Shown: positions 22,325 through 33,399 of the stretch, in pieces
Layout: each line of letters begins with the position of its first letter
How positions within the stretch are numbered: the stretch's first letter is position 1
Assembly: GCA_002197995.1 (NCBI GenBank)
Contig: NGZR01000003.1
Span: forward strand, 124,001-188,000
DNA length: 64,000 nt
Direction of reading: 5' to 3'
Source: Gaeumannomyces sp. JS-464
Taxonomy: Eukaryota; Ascomycota; Sordariomycetes; Magnaporthales; Magnaporthaceae
Notes under the pieces: model-generated
What the model was told of the DNA's origin: nothing
What the model saw: the letters and a program-made list of their open reading frames with translations, nothing else
Database searches by the model: none
Made by a program: the position numbers and the translations under genes

Positions 22325-22548
22325 AAAGAATAAAAAAAAAAAAAGAGCCATGCGGGCGAGAAAAGAGAGATGAGAAGAGACATACAAACGCCGTTGACAA
22401 CTTGCCATCCGCAGACGTTGGGGTAGCAGGCGCCCGACGATCGGTCTTCTTGCGTGTTGTCTCCCGCTGTGGTGGTGTTGGTGGCCTCGGCGATGGCCTC
22501 GGCCGCGACGCACGCCGCAAGAAGGGTGCCGACGAGGAGAAGCTTCAT
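22000..22548 (-). CDS. Small secreted cysteine-rich protein
   Basis: The gene model is exon 22548-22386 and exon 22178-22000, joined across a phase-1 intron (22385-22179, GTATGT donor, GCTAAC branch, CAAG acceptor), giving 113 residues. The N-terminus MKLLLVGTLLAACVAAEAIA is a clear signal peptide. The mature part has ten cysteines (ACYPNVC, KVCGRPDTC, RFCDKGCYSCRGFC, EGCC), a pattern compatible with a disulfide-rich extracellular or effector-like protein. The reading frame also runs through the intron without a stop, but the (CT)45 tract and Ser-Leu repeat it would encode argue for splicing. An alternative acceptor 9 nt further in (CCCAAG) would also keep the frame. I do not recognise the family. 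Confidence -1.
22231..22321. repeat. (AG)45 microsatellite inside an intron
   Basis: Ninety bases of uninterrupted AG repeats on the plus strand ((CT)45 in the transcript) occupy almost half of the 207-nt intron of the cysteine-rich gene. They lie between the donor and the branch site. Repeat arrays of this size are prone to length change. Confidence -1.
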
Positions 22549-23465
22549 TTTTGTGGCGTGGGGGCAAGTGTTTTGAGAGACGGGGCTGAAATGTAATTAG
22601 CAGGCAGAGTTGAGTCGGATCGTTGGTGCTCTCGAGGGGGGACAGGTGGTGCTAAGCTTGGTTTGTATTAATTCCTAACATGGATTATTTTTGAAGACGT
22701 CGGCGGGGTCTTTATAAACAATTTTTCCTTTCTTTTTCTTCTTTTATCGCGCGAGTTTAATCCCTTTGCTTTCTGTAAAGAGGCCTCTTCTGTAAATGAC
22801 GGTGAAGCTCTCGTTTAAGGCGGTGCATAAAGCGAACCCAGCTGAGGTGTGGGTTTCGGGATGTTCGGTGATGCATGTCAGCATATCAGTAAGCCTAGAC
22901 CACGGCGGCGGCCCCGTTTGGTAGGCTGTGATAGGGCCCATGGATGTTTTGCGTGGTGCAAAGGAGCAGCTGAAAAGCCCAGTTCCAGCGGTGCATATAA
23001 GCAGCCCACTCCACTGTAATCGCCGACTGGTGGGCATTTGACCGTGGAACCTCTTCGTCGCCTACGGGGACAATAAAGGCAGTAGCCGAGATAGAACCGG
23101 AATGGTAAGGCTTAGAAGAAGCCCGCCGCTCGGCGTGGACTACTCAACAGGCCGCCAATATGCAAGACGTGCATGCGCAACTCCGGGCCCCTCATGGATC
23201 CGGCAGTTTGCCCTGCTAGAGGACGCCACTACAAAGAGATAGCAGCGGCAAGTTCCGTCGAGTTTGGCGCGCTAGAAAGGGCTTGCGACGAGATACGAAG
23301 TGGTCCTTTCCCTCTTTGTGGCTGTGTTTCGGGGGCTGGTGACGGTCTACTGGCCTCCTTCTCATCAATTTAAACTGGTTCGTTTCAACGGCGACGGACC
23401 TCCTCTAACCCGACTTCCTTCAAACCACCGCCCGCAGTCCCCATCCATCCTCCCTCTCCCCCGCC
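22549..23465. other. Intergenic between the cysteine-rich gene and the AA9 gene
   Basis: This is about 0.9 kb with no supported gene. It should hold the promoter of the 22000-22548 gene and the 3' end of the AA9 transcript. The short minus-strand open stretch at 22744-23037 has no recognisable features. Confidence -1.
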
Positions 23466-24237
23466 TCAGCACCTCAGCGGATCGGGCCCCGGCCCCTTGT
23501 AGTTGGTCGGCACGGGGTAGTAGATGTTGACCACCAGCCCCGGGTCGTTCGGCCTGTACACCCCCGGGATGGCCACCATCCTCCCCGTCGGCTCGCTCCC
23601 GGATCCGCCCGTGACGCGGATCTGGGCGCACGAGATGTACAGCTGCGCCCCTCCCACCGCACTCGCGCTGTGCAGCCCGATGTGCTCGATCCGCAGCAGG
23701 TACTCCCCGGACGGGATGCACCTCGGGATCTCCACATTGACAACCGTCTTGCCCTGCGCCGGCCACACCAGCCCGCCCCGCCGACGCTCGGCCTGTCCTG
23801 GAATATCTTGACCCAGCGGCTCCCGGACCCGTCCCACGTCGCCGCCGTCTTCCCCGCCGGCACGAACCCAGCCACGCCGACAGCGGGCCCGGGTGGCTGA
23901 TGCTCGACTTGGCCGTGTACGCGACGGTGCCGCCCGCCGTCACGTTGACCGTCAGCGGTGCCGCGCGCCGGGCGAGAGCTCGTAGCACGTCATCTGGCGC
24001 GAGTTGACGTCGGTCACGGGCCCGTTGGACTGGTAGTTTGTCGTCTGCCGCACCGCCTGCCAGTCCGACGTGCGCTGGCCGCCGACGGCGATGTTGGGGA
24101 AGACGTCTGTGGGGGAGGGCGAGGTCAGTGATCAAGGGACCACGCTAAACAGGCATCTTAATGAAGTCGGCCAAACACTTACAGTGCGCCTCTGCCGCCG
24201 CCGCGGTGAGGGCAAGAAGCAGTGCGGTCGACTTCAT
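23466..24237 (-). CDS. AA9 lytic polysaccharide monooxygenase (GH61), frame-broken
   Basis: AA9 enzymes are secreted copper monooxygenases that oxidatively cleave cellulose. Exon 1 (24237-24183) encodes signal peptide MKSTALLLALTAAAAEA, and cleavage exposes His18, the N-terminal copper ligand. An intron of 76 nt (24182-24107, GTAAGT...CACAG) precedes HYVFPNIAVGG. Then come DVNSRQMTCYEL, VTAGGTVAYTAKSSISHPGP (the second copper His), VPAGKTAATWDGSGSRWVKIFQD, PRCIPSGEYLLRIEHIGLHS (the conserved H of the C-terminal half), AQLYISCAQI and IYYPVPTNYKGPGP before the stop. The expected length is about 232 residues without a CBM. Three single-base frame changes are needed, near 23970, 23870 and 23785. 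They may be true lesions or, given similar breaks in essential neighbours, sequence errors. Confidence -1.
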
Positions 24238-25156
24238 GGTGATAAAGGTTTGTCGGGCGCCAAAAGGTTGCGAGCTGTAGGGACACGGTTGGACGTGCAG
24301 ACGAAAGAACCAGAGACCTTGTCGGAGTGGCCGCCACACTCCCTTATAACGCCGGCAGCTGCTCCATCTGGGCCCCCATCCCCATGCTGCCGTTCCGTAC
24401 AAACCGACTATCCGGGCACGTCAAAGGTCCGCCATAAAGTGGAAGCTATTCTAGACGGTGGCGTTGCAAACCCGAAAAGGAGACGCTGCTGCGCCCGCGT
24501 GGACGCCCAGGCCGGTTAAATGGGTGCGCGCCCCGGGGCCACCAGTCGGGTCGACGGGATTAGAGTAATTAATAAGGACAGACAATGGTGGCATGGCCCG
24601 GCACTTGGACGCCGGAGCTAGATTGACAATCTCGCCGAACCTGGGTGTGCATGGCCCCTCCCCGGCGACGGCTGTCCGGTGTCGTCAGATCCGGAAAGTA
24701 GCATTTTGTCGTGTGTTCTCTCCGTGTGATGAATTGCTTGGCCATTACTATCCCTCGCCAAGCCGGCGCGGTGATCAACAACGAGCAGAAGGGCCAGCGC
24801 CGATAAAAGCCCAACGCAGGAGGAAATAGACATTTTGGGTCGCAATATCACAACATCCGTCCCCATTTGAACTCCGTGGTGCTGCTCAAATAGCGCTAAC
24901 AAGGAGACGAAAACACGAAACGCCAACAACAAAATGAGGTCCGCCTATCTAGAAAGTGTTGGGAATGCATATACACACAAGGACTACTAATAAAACAAGG
25001 CTATAGAGCTCACAAATGTAGCGATATCCCGTCATGACTGGGCGGGAAAGACAGGGCAGGAGAGACAACGACGACAATATCAAGGTAATACACAAGCAAG
25101 CGTGGACCGCAGATCCTCCCGGCGCCGTATGGCCCGACGGATGTTGGCATACCAGC
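24238..25156. other. Intergenic, no feature recognised
   Basis: This 0.9 kb upstream of the AA9 gene and downstream of the HAD/SAK gene contains only short, uncharacteristic open stretches. It should hold the AA9 promoter. No motif I can defend is visible. Confidence -1.
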
Positions 25157-27456
25157 TCAGTAGTGGTTGTGCATGTCAGGGCCCGGCGGAGGCGCATAGC
25201 CACCGCCCTGGCCTCCCATGGCGTTGGGAGCTGTCGGTGGCATCCACATGGGAGGACCCTGCGCGAACTGCGGGTAGAACGCGGGACCGGGCACCGGCGG
25301 CGGCGGAGGGATCGGGAGCGCCGGCAACTGTTGGTGTAGTGTTGCTGATGTTGCTGTGGCGGCGCCTGCGACTGTGACTGCGACTGCGACTGCTGCTGTT
25401 GCTGTTGGCGATTTTGCTGGCTCTGCCGGTTCCGCTGCTTGCGACTCTGCTGCTGGCCATTGGCGGGCTGGTGCTGCGTCTCATGCTGCTGCTGGTTCTC
25501 ATGCGGGTTCGAGTTCGGAGTCGAGTAGCCGCTGTCCTCATAAGACATGGCTTGGTTGCCATCTCGCTTGCCGACGTCGTCGAGCGAGTGGTAGCCGTAC
25601 TTGCCACCCCGACCGCCGCCGCCGCGACCGCCGGATCCCTAAAGCCGCTGTAGCCACCGCCTCCGCGGGAGCTGGTGCGGTATCCCCGGTTGGAGTTGTG
25701 GTTCCCACGGAAATTGTTGCCTCCGCGCCCGCCTCCTCCCCTAGAGAAGCCGTTGTTCCAGACTGGGTGTGGTAACCCCGCCCTCCGCCCTGGTGGTGCC
25801 CACCGCCATTGGCGCCGCCGCGTGGATGCGAGGGTGCCTCGTCGTCGAACGTGTGCTTCCGCTTGGCGCTCTTGTTCGCAAACATGCTCTCGTACTCGCC
25901 CTCGGTTGGGTCCTCGGGCTCTATGCGAAACAGGATCTTCTCGCCGACCGTGGTTTTGAAACTGAATGCCTTGTCGGGTGGGACGGGCTGCCAGTTGTGT
26001 ATCTTGCTAGCGTCGATGGGCCTCGCGCCCTTTCGCAGCGCCAGCACCACGTGGGGCGTCTTGTTGTCGGTGTGGTACTTGGCTGTCGACGGCACTGGGC
26101 GCACGGCGGCGGCCCATACGCTGTTCTCGAAGCAGCCCGTGCCCGTCACCTCCCAGCGCGCTTTTGCGCCGAGGCCGCCGACCTTGTCCAGAATGCTAGC
26201 AGGACAGGGTCGCGGGCAGATCATGATGTTGTTGGCGTGCACCTTGAGCTCGGGCTCCGAGGAGCGGGGTGGCTGGATCAGCGACAGCAAGCGCTGCGTG
26301 TCGGCCGCGTCGATGAGGTAGCCCGTGTAGAAGACCGTCTTCTTTATGGCGAGCTTGTCGGCGGCGCGCGACCGGCTGCCGGGGCCCGACAGCCCCTTTC
26401 CAATCAGCGCATTGTGCGCATTGAGTAGATGCTGCACCTCGGCCACCTCGATGACCGGGTCTAGGTTCGTGCCCAGCTCGGCGACATGAATGACCTCGGC
26501 GTTGATCGTGGCGGCGCGCGCCGTGGGTGTGCCGGTGGATCCGCCGCCGTCCAGGGCTGCGCTGACGGCGAGATTGTACTCGGTCATGAAGTCGCGGAAG
26601 CCCTTGACGTGCTTGGGACGATCCTCGTAGATGCGAATCTCGTCGGCGAGGCGGTACGTCTCCATGAGATGCCTCAGAAAGACCTGCTTGAAGGCCATGG
26701 TGCTGGCGAAGCGCTCGCCGTCGGGGCCAGTGGCCGGCTTGAGGCCCATCATATCAAAGTCGAGGCCTTTGCTGGTGACCATGCGGGCGACAAGGTCGCC
26801 AAAGCCTTGCTCGGAGCGGCCCGTCAGCAAGACGCAGAGGGCATCCTTCTGCTGGTGGCTGAGGCGCACGAGGTCGACAACTCGCTCGTTCCACCAGCCC
26901 TCCCAGGCGCGTGGCTCCTCCTTGAGCAGGCCCGCGCCCGTCGCGGCCAATATGCGGCTGTCGTGCCACCAACCGCCGTTGACGAAGCAGTCGGGTTGGC
27001 CAGGAGCCCTATCGTCGGGCCGTTCCAGAGCTTGGGGTTCGGGGTCGGGGTCTTGAATACTGCGGGCGGGTGGAGAGGACGTTAGCATGCTGGAAGCAGC
27101 GCAGAGGAGAGGACGTGGAAGCGGAGCAACGCACAGGTGTTGTCAAAGTCGTATACGTGGATGGCCTTGATGGCCTCGACGGGCGGGAGCTGCTTGTTCT
27201 GGACAGACCAGCGGCCGAGGGCGGTGACGGTGTAGCTGCGGGCCTGCGACGCTTGTGACGACGGCTGGTGCTGCAGTCTTTTCTGGCGGGATGCGAAGGC
27301 GTGCGGGTTGGCCTTTGCGGCGGCGGCAGCAGAGACAGGGCCGGAGCCCGAACCATAGTGCGCCGACATGGCGGCGACGTGCGGAGGAGGCGGTGCCATG
27401 GCCCGGCTTCTGACGACAGAGAGAAGAGAGAGCTTGGCGGTCCTGGCAAGCAACAT
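25157..27456 (-). CDS. HAD-family Swiss-Army-Knife RNA-repair-like protein with RGG/Gln-rich tail
   Basis: The first exon (to 27135) ends in IHVYDFDNT, the HAD motif with the nucleophilic Asp. A 75-nt intron (27134-27060) joins it to LFKTPTPNPKLW. Further HAD/SAK family blocks follow: DCFVNGGWWHD, PRAWEGWWNE, DALCVLLTGRSE (motif II), STMAFKQVFL and EIRIYEDRPKHVKGFRDF. This is the fungal HAD_SAK_1 family, thought to be related to nucleic-acid repair enzymes; the true substrate is unknown. The C-terminal ~200 residues are low complexity: Arg/Gly-rich (FSRGGGGRGGNNFRGN), Gln-rich (RQSQQNRQQQQQQSQSQ) and Pro-rich, ending PPPGPDMHNHY. That composition suggests RNA binding. The start is the first Met at 27456; 27399 is also possible. 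Single-base frame shifts are required near 27010, 25760 and 25335. Intact length is about 740 residues. Confidence -1.
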
Positions 27457-27921
27457 TCATGGGCGGCCAGATGCGCGACTGAATGCTGGACCGAGCGCGT
27501 CATGGGTTGGGCCCGTGGCCCCTCTCGAACCGAATTCAATCCCGCCTGTGCTCCCAGCTTTTTTGTGGGCCGCGTGGCCAAGCACGGCCGACGGCGAACG
27601 GTTGAGCCTCACCACGTGATCGCCAAGTATCAACATGTTGGCTGCCGCTTCTCGGCCATCTCTCGTGGCCGCGCCATTGCAAACGAAATGCCCAGAGCTA
27701 CACCTTCAGACATTGTAGAAACGTCACTCGTGGCATTCGCGCGTGTATAGATAATACCTTGCAGTCAACAAACCCGGACCTGGACGCCGCCAGTCACATG
27801 ACCCAAAACGCCCTTGAACCCCTGCTGGGCATGCAGCTTTTCCAGTTCTTGCATCCCATTGTAAATCAAACGCAGATAAAAGCAAACAGTGTTGATTAAA
27901 GACGCAAAAAATTGGAATGGT

Positions 27922-28426
27922 TTATGCCATTGCCACGTCCTCGTCCTTCTTTCGCTGGCCGTTATCCGGGGGCCCAATACCAATAGCCGCCTCAGCCTCC
28001 TCTGACTATAGGGCTCCTCCTCAAGCTGTTTGACTCTGTCGCAACAGATGACAGGCATGCGTCAGTCACTGCAAACACCCGTGAGCTGTAGCACAAACCG
28101 TTCTGGAAGCTTACCGGCGCTTGTGCGGCTTGCCCTTGCGGTGCTCAACCAGGCTGTGGTCCGTCTCGAACCACTTTGCGCACTCGATGCAGTAATGCCT
28201 GCCCAGCCCGGGCAGGTCCTCTGAGGCCTTGGTGCCCTTCCACTGGGCTAGATGCTTGGGCGACAATAGATCCTCTTTGATCTGGTCCAGGTCTCTAGAT
28301 TCGGGGGTGACACTCGAATTAGCCTCACTGCTCGGTCCACGACGAGGGGCGGATGCGGGATGCCAACCTGGTGCGATGCCTAGTTTTTTGCACACGCTGC
28401 GTCGCGACTCCCTTGGCCTTGGGCAT
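27922..28426 (-). CDS. bud20: Bud20-like C2H2 zinc-finger protein (60S ribosome export)
   Basis: Three exons, 28426-28368, 28294-28115 and 28035-27922, give about 117 residues. Exon 1 is basic (MPKAKGVATQRVQKTRHRTR). Exon 2 contains DLDQIKEDL, SPKHLAQWK, EDLPGLGRHYCIECAKWF and HSLVEHRKGKPHKRR, the diagnostic single C2H2 finger of the Bud20/ZNF593 family (Cys-Cys in YCIEC, His-His in HRKGKPH). Bud20 associates with late pre-60S particles and promotes their nuclear export. Exon 3 reads VKQLEEEPYSQ, EAEAAIGIGPPDNG and DEDVAMA, provided one missing base (probably a G) is restored near 28000. Both introns have good GT/AG ends (73 and 79 nt). It lies downstream of, and divergent from, the aconitase gene. 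Confidence -1.
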
Positions 28427-29382
28427 ATTGGGCAGTCTGTTGGATATCACGTTTGGTGCGGCAAGTTGCGATATCACGGGTCCCGTGGTCCTAGGAGTCG
28501 TGCTTGAGCCGACGCAGAAAAATTCAACTGGAGCAGTTGCATGCAGCCTCTTTGGGTTAGCGCGGCGTGCAGGACAGGGGCGCTCCGTTATTGGCTGGAA
28601 ACCCCCCTCCATCTTGCCGTTTTGATCCACACCTTGCGGGGCGATGGAAGCCTAGCGGCAACCTTGAAGGCTCGCAGCATCAAGCTCGTCACGCAACGAT
28701 TGACGCTTCCTCCCGCTGCTTGATGCAGGCGCTCAGGTGCCCGTCACTTGTGCATAGTGTTAGAGCGATCTGGTGTCGCACACCTATTAACAATCCCCAT
28801 GTATTCCACATTGTCCGTTTTACTCGGACGGGGACACATGGAGTTTCCGCCTCGACGGGCTTGGAGACGTTGTTCAGAGTGCTTCGCTCGTGTGGGCCCG
28901 ACTCAAATCTCCGTTCGCAGTTAGCTTAACTCCTCGTAACACCTGCTGAATCCGAGCTGGAGCACTGGGCCGCCGAGGAGTTAAAGTCCCGCAGAGCCAC
29001 TCGAGCCGCAACGCGGCTTCCGAATCAGGATGCTGCAGGTCTGCAGGCTGCGGCAAATTTTTCAATTTTTGTCTTCTTCTCGGTCAGGAGGCAATTTTGG
29101 TCTAGCAACGGTGCCAAGTCTCGACCCTTCTCTCTCCATGGAAGCCATGCGGAGAACCTCCAGGGCTGGGGAGACACCTCGGTTTTCTCCAGGGATCCAA
29201 CAGCCATCGGGCTAGCGGCACGGCTAGGCTAGCAACAGCCAGGCCCTCTGGCCGCCGAGGGGCACGGGAGGGAGCTCTAGGCGCGCGTGGAGCTTCAATC
29301 CCTGACATGCGGGCACGAACACTGGAACCCCACGCCCACAACATCCAGGGCCGATTGATTGCTGGGCATCCACTGCGGGCGC

Positions 29383-29413
<31 letters not shown>

Positions 29414-30122
29414 TTTTTTCTTTTCTTTTTTTTCTTTTTTTTCTTTTTTTTTTTCTTTTTTTTCTTTTTTTTTTCTTTTGTTTTTTCTTGTCTTCAATTT
29501 TCTTTGGTGGTCGACGCTGTGCTCGCCTTGGAAAACACCAGCTCAAACGAGGCCAATGCAATCCATCAATGGCACAATGGAACAGACGAGTCAGGCCATT
29601 GGCACATTTGGGCACAGGGCGGGGGGCCTGGGCTGAAGGCAGGCATGTGGCAATGGGGGTCAAATAAAAAAAGACAGGAAAAAAAAAAGTGCACCGAGGT
29701 CACAGTCTCGGCATCGGTCCTGCCCCCCTTCACTGTGACGTCTCTGCCCGGGGTGCGCCAGCCAATGGGCGATTCCCGATTATTCCTCCTCAGCCGGCCA
29801 CCAACCCCGTCGTCATCGGTTAGCCGAAAAGTCCTCGCATGGCCGCTCGGTGGAGCCGACACAGCGTCGCAGCTTCTGCCAGCAGTCCACATTCAAATCC
29901 AGCCCTCTCGCCCTTCCGAGACTGAAGACTCTTCTCCTCCCGCTGCAACCACCAGCTGGGAGACCAATCTGTGATTTTCCTTTTTTTCTGTCTTGTCTCT
30001 TGGGCTTGCATTCTCGAGAGCGATTTCCTTTCTGGCGTTTGATACCCCAATCTCCCCTCCCAATTACTTTCCCCGTTCCATCCCACTAAATCCCTCGACG
30101 CTCCCTGAGACAGACGCCCACG
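28427..30122. promoter_or_regulatory. Divergent bud20 / aconitase intergenic region
   Basis: This 1.7 kb separates the divergent starts of bud20 and aconitase and should contain both promoters. A ~110-bp nearly pure T tract interrupted by single C residues lies at 29383-29496, about 630 bp upstream of the aconitase ATG. CT-rich sequence near 30075-30115 precedes that ATG, as is common at fungal transcription starts. No coding sequence is convincing. Confidence -1.
29383..29496. repeat. Long T-rich (polypyrimidine) tract upstream of aconitase
   Basis: Runs of 3-20 T separated by single C (and one G) cover about 110 bp. Such dT tracts exclude nucleosomes and are typical of strong constitutive fungal promoters, but the distance from the start codon makes a core-promoter role uncertain. 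Confidence -1.
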
Positions 30123-32789
30123 ATGCTGGCCTCGCACCGCCAGCTGCTGGGTAGGGCCGCCCGCGCCCGCGTCGCCTCGTGCGGCCTGCGGCGCATGGCC
30201 ACCGTCAGCGACCATCCTCTGGACAGGAAGGTCAGTAGCGCTCTCTGCCTGGGCCTCGCGCCTCTTCCCCGCCATCAGCTCGCGTGCTAACCTCCCTTCT
30301 TTGGCTGCCACCAGGTCAGGCAGAACCTGCTCGCCCGCGAGGAGAACAACTTCATCGACTACAAGAAGATGTCGGAGAACCTCTCCATCGTGCGCAGCCG
30401 CCTCAACCGCCCCTCACCTTTGGCGAGAAGATCCTGTACTCGCATCTCGACGACCCCCACGGCCAGGACATCGAGCGCGGCGTCTCGTACCTCAAGCTGC
30501 GCCCCGACCGCGTTGCCTGCCAGGATGCCACCGCCCAGATGGCCATCCTGCAGTTTATGTCGGCCGGCATGGACCGCGTCCAGACCCCCACCACCGTCCA
30601 CTGCGACCATCTGATCGAGGCCCAGGTTGGCGGCCCCAAGGATCTCGCCAGGGCCATCGACATCAACAAGGGTGCGCGCATACGTCTACCCAAACTACTC
30701 TCCGTTCTACGCTAACACAAACTCCAACAACAGAGGTCTACGACTTCCTCCAGTCCTCCTCGGCCAAGTACAACATCGGCTTCTGGAAGCCTGGCAGCGG
30801 TATCATCCACCAGATCATCCTGGAGAACTACGCCTTCCCCGGACTCCTGATGATCGGAACCGACAGCCACACCCCCAACGCTGGTGGTCTGGGTGCTGCC
30901 GCCATTGGTGTTGGTGGCGGCGACGCCGTTGATGCCATGGCCGGTCTGCCCTGGGAGCTCAAGGCCCCCAAGCAGCTCGGTGTCCGTCTGACTGGCGAGC
31001 TTAGCGGCTGGGCCACCCCCAAGGACATCATCCTCAAGGTTGCCGGCATCCTCACTGTCAAGGGCGGCACTGGCTTCATCGTCAACTACTTCGGTCCTGG
31101 ACTGTGCGTTGCCCATTTGTCCCTTGCCCGAGAATCCTGCCCTAGAAACTGACCCGGAATTCCTCTGCAGTAACTCGATCAGCTGCACTGGCCAGGCCAC
31201 CATCTGCAACATGGGCGCCGAGATTGGTGCCACCACCTCCCTGTTCAGCTTCAACGACCGCCAGTCCGACTACCTCAAGGCCACCAAGCGCTCCGAGATT
31301 GCCGACTTCGCCCGCTCGTACGAGAAGGAACTGCGCGAGGACGACGGCGCCGAGTTCGACCAGCTCATCGAGATCAACCTGTCGGAGCTTGAGCCCGCCA
31401 TCAACGGCCCCTTTAGTCAGTTCTGCCCAGATCCCAGTTTCCATCTCCCCAAGACAAGCAACGCCTGTAGAGCTATCACGCTAACTTGAGCTTCCCATGC
31501 CAACAGCTCCCGATCTGTACACTCCCATCAGCAAGTTCGCTGCCGCCGTCATGGAGAACGGCTGGCCCGAGGAGCTCAAGGCTGGCCTGATCGGCTCTTG
31601 CACCAACAGCTCGTACGAGGACATGTCCCGCGCCGCCTCCATCGTCGAGGATGCGCTGGCCCACGGACTCAAGTCCAAGACCATCTTCACCGTCACCCCC
31701 GGCTCTGAGCAGATCCGCGCCACCATTGAGCGCGATGGCCAGCTCAAGACCTTCGAGGAGTACGGCGGCATGGTTCTTGCCAATGCCTGTGGCCCCTGCA
31801 TTGGTCAGTGGGACCGTACCGACGTCAAGAAGGGCGAGGCCAACAGCATCATCTCGAGCTACAACCGCAACTTCACGGGCCGCAACGACGGCAACCCCGC
31901 CACCCACTCGTTCGTCGCCTCGCCCGACCTGGTCGTCGCCATGACCGCTGCCGGCAGGCTCACCTTCAACCCCCTGACCGACACCCTCAAGGACAAGGAC
32001 GGCAAGGAGTTTAAGCTCAAGCCCCCCACGGGCGACAGCCTCCCCCAGCGCGGCTACGACGCCGGCGAGGACACGTACCAGGCCCCTCCCCTTGACCGCG
32101 CCTCGGTCCAGGTCGCCGTTGCCCCCACCTCTGACCGTCTGCAGCTCCTCGAGCCGTTCCAGCCCTGGGACGGCAAGGACGCGCTCGACCTGCCCATCCT
32201 GATCAAGGCCCACGGCAAGACGACGACTGACCACATCTCCATGGCCGGCCCCTGGCTCAAGTACCGTGGCCACCTGGACAACATCTCCAACAACATGCTG
32301 ATCGGTGCCATAAATGAGGCCAACGGCGAGGCCAACAAGGTCAAGAACACCTTCACTGGCGAGTTCGACGCCGTGCCCGCCACTGCCCGCGACTACAAGG
32401 CCAGGGGCATCAAGTGGGTCGTGATTGGCGACTGGAACTACGGCGAGGGCTCGTCGCGCGAGCACGCCGCCCTTGAGCCCCGCCACCTGGGCGGCCTGGC
32501 CATCATCACGCGCTCGTTTGCCCGCATTCACGAGACCAACCTGAAGAAGCAGGGCATGCTGCCGCTCACCTTCTCGGACCCCGCCGACTACGACAGGATC
32601 AAGCCCGACGACAAGGTCGACCTCCTGTGCACCGAGCTCGCCGTCGGCAAGCCCATGACCCTGAGGGTGCACCCCAAGGACGGCAAGACGTTCGAGATCA
32701 AGCTGTCTCACACCTTCAACGAGGGCCAGATTGAGTGGTTCAAGAACGGCAGCGCCCTCAACACCATGGCCAAGCAGAACGCGAACTAA
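30123..32789 (+). CDS. aco1: Aconitate hydratase, mitochondrial
   Basis: Aconitase interconverts citrate and isocitrate in the TCA cycle using a 4Fe-4S cluster. Five exons (30123-30230, 30315-30671, 30734-31103, 31171-31415, 31507-32789) give 787 residues, the usual size. The Arg-rich N-terminus [20 protein letters not shown] is a mitochondrial targeting sequence. Landmarks are [54 protein letters not shown] (first cluster Cys), [13 protein letters not shown] (second and third cluster Cys), [15 protein letters not shown] and [18 protein letters not shown] near the C-terminus. One base, almost certainly a C, is missing in the CCCC run at 30411-30414 between SRLNRP and LTFGEKIL. All other junctions are in frame. 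The gene has no visible defect otherwise and is convergent with the eIF2B epsilon gene. Confidence -1.
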
Positions 32790-33399
32790 GTTTTGCACGC
32801 ACGCGGGCGCACAACGCACCCAATCAGATATAATGTCGCAATGCTACACCAGCGTGGAGCGACACCAACAGAACGAACGACCCGGGCGCGGCCCCTTTAA
32901 AATACCCGAATTTATAAGGCTTTGGGGCGGGAAAATGGTGGGGATGAGCGAGGGCCGCAGTAGGATGATTACCCAACCAGCAAGGCCGAGGTCTGAGGTG
33001 CGAGAGCCTCCAGAACCCGCGCCGAGGAAGTAGGATTATGGGCGGGCTGTGGCGACAAGGCTGTCTGGGGTGTTTGTGGGTTTATGGCTCCGGAGTAACT
33101 CGTTCTCATGGCCTTGTGGCCAGTCGGGCCTGGACACTTGCGGCCCTGGCTTTTCTGTATAAAATTCGCGCGCATCTGCCAAATTTACTTAAGTTTTGAC
33201 ATGACAGTGTTCACGATTTGTAGAGCGTCCCGCCAAGTTATGTGATCAACCATTGAACCGTCCAACAGCCCATGTAATATGCGTAAAGAACCTGCTCCTT
33301 ATATACATTGTTCATACGACCGTATTCTCCCTTTTATTAACTCCGGTTTTCCTTTTTATTTTCCTATTTTACCATTTTTTTTGTTGTACCTTTTCACCT
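32790..33399. other. Convergent 3' intergenic region
   Basis: This 0.6 kb lies between the stop codons of aconitase (plus) and eIF2B epsilon (minus). T-rich sequence near 33340-33400 precedes the eIF2B epsilon stop on the plus strand. No gene is seen. It should hold both polyadenylation sites. Confidence -1.

Noticed and set aside
22200..22600. Overlapping open frames with Arg-Glu or Ser-Leu repeats
   Set aside because: They are translations of the (AG)45 microsatellite in an intron, not proteins.
26486..27085. 199-codon plus-strand frame opposite the HAD/SAK gene
   Set aside because: It is an antisense shadow of a conserved coding exon with high GC content.
29102..29663. Lys-rich and Phe-rich open frames upstream of aconitase
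   Set aside because: They are produced by the T-rich tract and have no start context or conserved content.
31476..32819. 447-codon minus-strand frame opposite aconitase
   Set aside because: Antisense shadow of the aconitase last exon, whose plus-strand motifs are unambiguous.
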